In this document: positions 40,313-42,794 of the stretch, piece after piece
How the letters are laid out: every line of letters begins with the position of its first letter
Numbering within the stretch: the first letter of the stretch is position 1
Assembly (NCBI GenBank): GCA_900319075.1
Contig: ONMZ01000014.1
Location: forward strand, 1 to 42,794
Direction: 5' to 3'
DNA from: an uncultured Eubacteriales bacterium
GTDB taxonomy: Bacteria; Bacillota; Clostridia; Oscillospirales; Ruminococcaceae
Length of the DNA stretch: 42,794 bases
Translations under genes and position numbers: made by a program
Notes under the pieces: model-generated
What the model was told of the DNA's origin: nothing
Database searches by the model: none
Seen by the model: only the letters and a program-made list of their open reading frames with translations

Positions 40313-41404
40313 ATGAGCACACCTAAAATGACAGAAGAACATATAAAGGAACGCAAAGAGGAGATACGTCGTGCAATGGAAAAAATCACACCTCGGATAA
40401 TGCTAGATTATTTTGAAAAGAGAATAATCGGGCAGCACAAGGAACTTATGATGATAGTATATATGCTATATACGTATTTGCAACTGGCTTGTAAAGAAGT
40501 CATAACCGATGTGCCAAGCTGGGTACTGACAGCACCAAGTGGATGCGGAAAGACCGAGGTATATCGTACATTAAAGGCATTTTGTGCTGATCAAGGAATA
40601 CCCATTCCAATAATCCACGTAGATCTTAGTCAGATTACTGAGGCTGGATTTCAAGGAAAGGAAGCTAACAGCATAATACAATCACTTGCTCTTGAGGATA
40701 GTGTTCTCGATGGGATAGGTATATGTTTTCTTGATGAGGCTGACAAAAAATTCTCTCCTTCGCACAACTCAGATGGAGAGGACATCAATGCTAAGACACA
40801 GTCAAATCTGCTGACGATGATCGAGGGAAGTGTAGAGAATATTCCGCTTAAAAATGGCGGAGCAAGACGAATGGATTCCAACCAGACAATGTTTGTGCTT
40901 ATGGGAGCATTTCAGGATTTGCGTAACAGCAAGCAGAAACGTATTCAAACAACATATCGGGGCATTGGATTTATATGCCGGGATGTGGAGCCAAGCACGG
41001 AGGATGTATTCTACGGGGATATAACTCTTGAGGATATGATAGAGTTCGGAATGCTTGAAGAGATCGCCGGAAGAATGCAGATGGTAGTCAATTTTCATAA
41101 GCTGTCAATAAAGGATATGACAGATCTTATACTTTCAAAGATCCATATACTCGAGCAGGAACTTCAAATCTCGATAGTGTTCGACGATAATACAATCAAC
41201 TCGCTTTTAGATATAAGCTATACGAATTTGGGCGTGCGCCATGTTACTAACTGTCTCAGGACGCTTGCATTCAGAGCAATATCAGAAGTGTTTTACGACA
41301 AAGCCATCGACAGTAACTGTTGCCTCGTGATAGAGAATTCAAACAGTGCATACATAGAATTTGCTGGTGAGCAAGAGGTGCAAAAAACACATAGATGCGG
41401 CTGA
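40313..41404 (+). CDS. ClpX-like AAA+ unfoldase without the N-terminal zinc domain
   Basis: A 363-aa AAA+ protein of the ClpX subfamily, lacking ClpX's N-terminal zinc-binding domain. Seen: Walker A PSGCGKT (75-81), pore-loop AGFQG (111-115, ClpX has AGYVG), Walker B ICFLDEAD (137-144), TMIEGSVENIP (168-178, matching LIEGTV of ClpX), MGAF in the sensor-1 strand, RGIGF (216-220) where ClpX has its ClpP-docking IGF loop, EIAGRM with the Arg finger (R254), and sensor-2 GVRHVTNCLRT (307-317). It should form a hexameric protein unfoldase. AAGGCGG precedes the ATG. It heads an operon with unknown partners, suggesting a dedicated accessory role. Confidence 0.85.
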   Translation: MSTPKMTEEHIKERKEEIRRAMEKITPRIMLDYFEKRIIGQHKELMMIVYMLYTYLQLACKEVITDVPSWVLTAPSGCGKTEVYRTLKAFCADQGIPIPIIHVDLSQITEAGFQGKEANSIIQSLALEDSVLDGIGICFLDEADKKFSPSHNSDGEDINAKTQSNLLTMIEGSVENIPLKNGGARRMDSNQTMFVLMGAFQDLRNSKQKRIQTTYRGIGFICRDVEPSTEDVFYGDITLEDMIEFGMLEEIAGRMQMVVNFHKLSIKDMTDLILSKIHILEQELQISIVFDDNTINSLLDISYTNLGVRHVTNCLRTLAFRAISEVFYDKAIDSNCCLVIENSNSAYIEFAGEQEVQKTHRCG

Positions 41405-41438
41405 GCAATCATCTTAGTCGGATACTGGAGGAATTATT

Positions 41439-41732
41439 ATGAATACTATATTTGAAGATCGCCCAAAAAGTGATAAAGAGATCAACATCATACTTGTCAA
41501 AAGAGATGTAGCCATTGAGTGCGCCGCAGCGGTCACCGGATTCATTTTCCGCAACTACGACCTCAAGCATATTCCCTACCCTAAGGACATCAAAGAGATA
41601 TACGAGCGCAATACTTATTACGAGCAAAACGCTTTTATGTGCGACTCCGAAAAGGAGCTTGACAGGATACTTGCTGAAATAAAAAAGGACAACGAGTATG
41701 TCAAAGCGCATACTCCTCTGCCGCACAAGTGA
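41439..41732 (+). CDS. Hypothetical 97-aa protein of the ClpX-like operon
   Basis: Not recognised. GGAGG lies seven bases before the ATG, 34 bases after the ClpX-like stop. The protein is soluble, with a strand-rich start (KEINIILVKRDVAIECAAAV), a central YPKDIKEIYERNTYYEQN segment and a charged C-terminal helix (SEKELDRILAEIKKDNEYVK). It has only two cysteines and no TM or signal. Codon use is richer in GC than the neighbouring frames, so the operon may be a mosaic. Position between the unfoldase and the repeat protein suggests an adaptor or substrate, which is only an inference. Confidence 0.65.
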   Translation: MNTIFEDRPKSDKEINIILVKRDVAIECAAAVTGFIFRNYDLKHIPYPKDIKEIYERNTYYEQNAFMCDSEKELDRILAEIKKDNEYVKAHTPLPHK

Positions 41733-41741
41733 GGAGACTAT

Positions 41742-42686
41742 ATGGACACGCTATACAGGATCGAGATACTCCTTGAAAGAAATATTATTATGGAAAAGAT
41801 GCTGAAGCTTCTAGACGACACATTTCAGCCTGATAAAAACGGATTTGAGAAAGAGCAGCTACCTCAGACCGTACGCTACGGCTCAAACAAGACAGAAGAC
41901 GTGCAAACACTGAAAGATGCAGCGAATCAGATATTTGATGCATTGCTTTACCCATGTGTCAGTATATTCTGGTATGAGACAGAAAACAATGTTTTTGAAG
42001 ATCTGACTATCCCGTGGTGGAGTACTTTAAAAGACAATAAACGTGACGAATTCGAATTTGCCGTATCATTTACTTTAAAAAGTGATGTTGATCGATTATG
42101 GTTTGCAGAACGTTTTGATAGGATACTTAATGTCAACGGAGTAAAGTGCAAGCTAAGGATCAATGGGCAGACAGTCGAATTCGGAACGAATGTACACGAC
42201 CACTATGCGAGAATGTGGTCAGCAATCCTAGATGTGCTTGACAGCGATCTTGTAACTCTGTTTATCGGGATCATGTGGCTTCACTACAATGAAGACAGTT
42301 GTGAAGATATACTGTCTCAGCATCTGGAGGAACACCCCGAGGCAATCAAACGTACGATAAACGATCCACCACTGTTCAAAATAATGATCACCGTGAAGCA
42401 AACAGTTGATCCTGATAAGTTTGCTAACACTATTGATAAAATGCTTGCTTGCTATCGTACAATTTGTAGGATAGCAACATACGGCTCTATGATCGAGTTC
42501 AGTTCATCAAATCCGGATCACTACAAAGGTATGCGTGGAGTGATCTCAGATGCACTTGATAGCAAACTGCTCAAATACATAGACGGTGTTTTGTGGATAG
42601 ACTGCAAAACAGGTGAGACAGAAGATGTGCTGATCCAATTCTTAGAAGAGCTTGAAAAGGAGTCTGACAATGGAGACAAACAATAA
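41742..42686 (+). CDS. Protein with two copies of an unrecognised ~95-residue domain
   Basis: Not recognised. The 314-aa protein, nine bases after the previous gene with GAGGAG upstream, contains two divergent copies of the same domain: residues about 103-198 and 210-306. Shared pattern: a beta-strand and helix (FxxxIDxML-like), then a DHYxxM segment, xDxLDSxLxxxIxGxxW, and a final EDxLxQxLEE helix. The N-terminal ~100 residues are not repeated and include a helical RIEILLERNIIMEKMLKLL stretch. No catalytic motif, TM or signal is visible. The next gene begins with another copy of the domain, so the family is expanded in tandem. Confidence 0.72.
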   Translation: MDTLYRIEILLERNIIMEKMLKLLDDTFQPDKNGFEKEQLPQTVRYGSNKTEDVQTLKDAANQIFDALLYPCVSIFWYETENNVFEDLTIPWWSTLKDNKRDEFEFAVSFTLKSDVDRLWFAERFDRILNVNGVKCKLRINGQTVEFGTNVHDHYARMWSAILDVLDSDLVTLFIGIMWLHYNEDSCEDILSQHLEEHPEAIKRTINDPPLFKIMITVKQTVDPDKFANTIDKMLACYRTICRIATYGSMIEFSSSNPDHYKGMRGVISDALDSKLLKYIDGVLWIDCKTGETEDVLIQFLEELEKESDNGDKQ

Positions 42687-42794
42687 ACCACTATTCAAAA
42701 TGGTTTTTACATTAAAGGATAATGCTGATCCTGTTAAGTTCGCTGAAATCATAGATGAAATGCTTGCTTGTTATAAGACCTACTGCTCAAAGGA
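42670..42794 (+). CDS. Start of a gene with a third copy of the repeat domain (cut by the window end)
   Basis: An open frame from the ATG at 42670, overlapping the previous stop by 17 bases, runs to the window end. Its first residues (PLFKMVFTLKDNADPVKFAE, then IIDEMLACYKTYC) align closely with the second domain of the preceding protein (PLFKIMITVKQTVDPDKFAN, then TIDKMLACYRTIC). A GGAG-type site (AAAAGGAG) lies at 42655-42662. It is therefore another member of the same domain family, cut off after about 41 codons; whether it holds one or several domains is unknown. Confidence 0.7.
   Translation, partial: METNNKPLFKMVFTLKDNADPVKFAEIIDEMLACYKTYCSK

Overview
The window looks like chromosomal DNA of an anaerobic, Gram-positive Firmicute, most likely a Ruminococcus or close relative (Oscillospiraceae). 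The basis is moderate GC, near-consensus TTGACA/TTGAAA-N17-TATAAT promoters, strong AGGAGG ribosome sites, frequent TTG starts, a Cys T-box leader, sporulation-type genes (SpoIID family, an AbrB/SpoVT fragment), GreA/LysS, and many short intergenic terminators shared by convergent genes. The genus is inferred from gene content and style; no database search was possible.

Layout. 1-154: a cluster of perfect hairpins (repeat element). 351-5692: paaK (aryl-acetate activation), convergent with greA-lysS, then a two-gene SufC/SufB-like iron-sulfur pair (smsCB type). 5746-6610: a ribbon-helix-helix regulator divergent from a membrane protein, with a 12-bp-periodic array of TATGTTA heptamers between them. 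6657-8750: galE and a SpoIID-family protein whose usual catalytic Glu appears to be Gln. 9005-15919: citrate synthase, a lipoprotein, an OmpR/PhoB-type two-component system, a DUF1385 membrane protein and prmC. 16027-20410: recA, recX, a GNAT, rimO and pgsA. 20432-22782: a T-box leader with a UGC specifier in front of cysE and cysS. 22794-24959: two convergent folding-type proteins, a membrane-anchored cyclophilin-like protein lacking the usual catalytic residues and a PrsA/SurA-like lipoprotein with a long Ser-rich insert. 25102-28111: a histidine-kinase-like protein with Asn in place of the phospho-acceptor His, gapA, and a cyclase-family hydrolase. 28163-30230: a small family of zinc-ribbon membrane proteins (two intact, one decayed) beside a ZIP metal transporter. 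30412-37528: a GH13 glucosidase, an M15 peptidase, a probably 5'-truncated glycosyltransferase, a DHHW lipoprotein, nagA, an MBL hydrolase and a GAF-GGDEF diguanylate cyclase.

At about 37,750 the window changes character. A SpoVT-like AbrB reading frame breaks after about 33 codons and is joined to the tail of an unrelated frame. After it come a DUF4143-type AAA ATPase and then, from 39484 to the end, a compact accessory module: a zinc-ribbon/ribbon-helix-helix regulator, a perfect 14-bp palindrome in the divergent intergenic region, and an operon of a ClpX-like AAA+ unfoldase without the N-terminal zinc domain, a 97-aa protein, a protein with two copies of an unrecognised ~95-residue domain, and the start of another gene with a third copy. 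The ClpX-like protein keeps Walker motifs, a pore loop and an IGF-like tripeptide where ClpX docks ClpP. This ClpX-like unfoldase plus repeat-domain family is the best candidate for an undescribed system here. Its function cannot be stated from sequence alone, and the window ends inside it.
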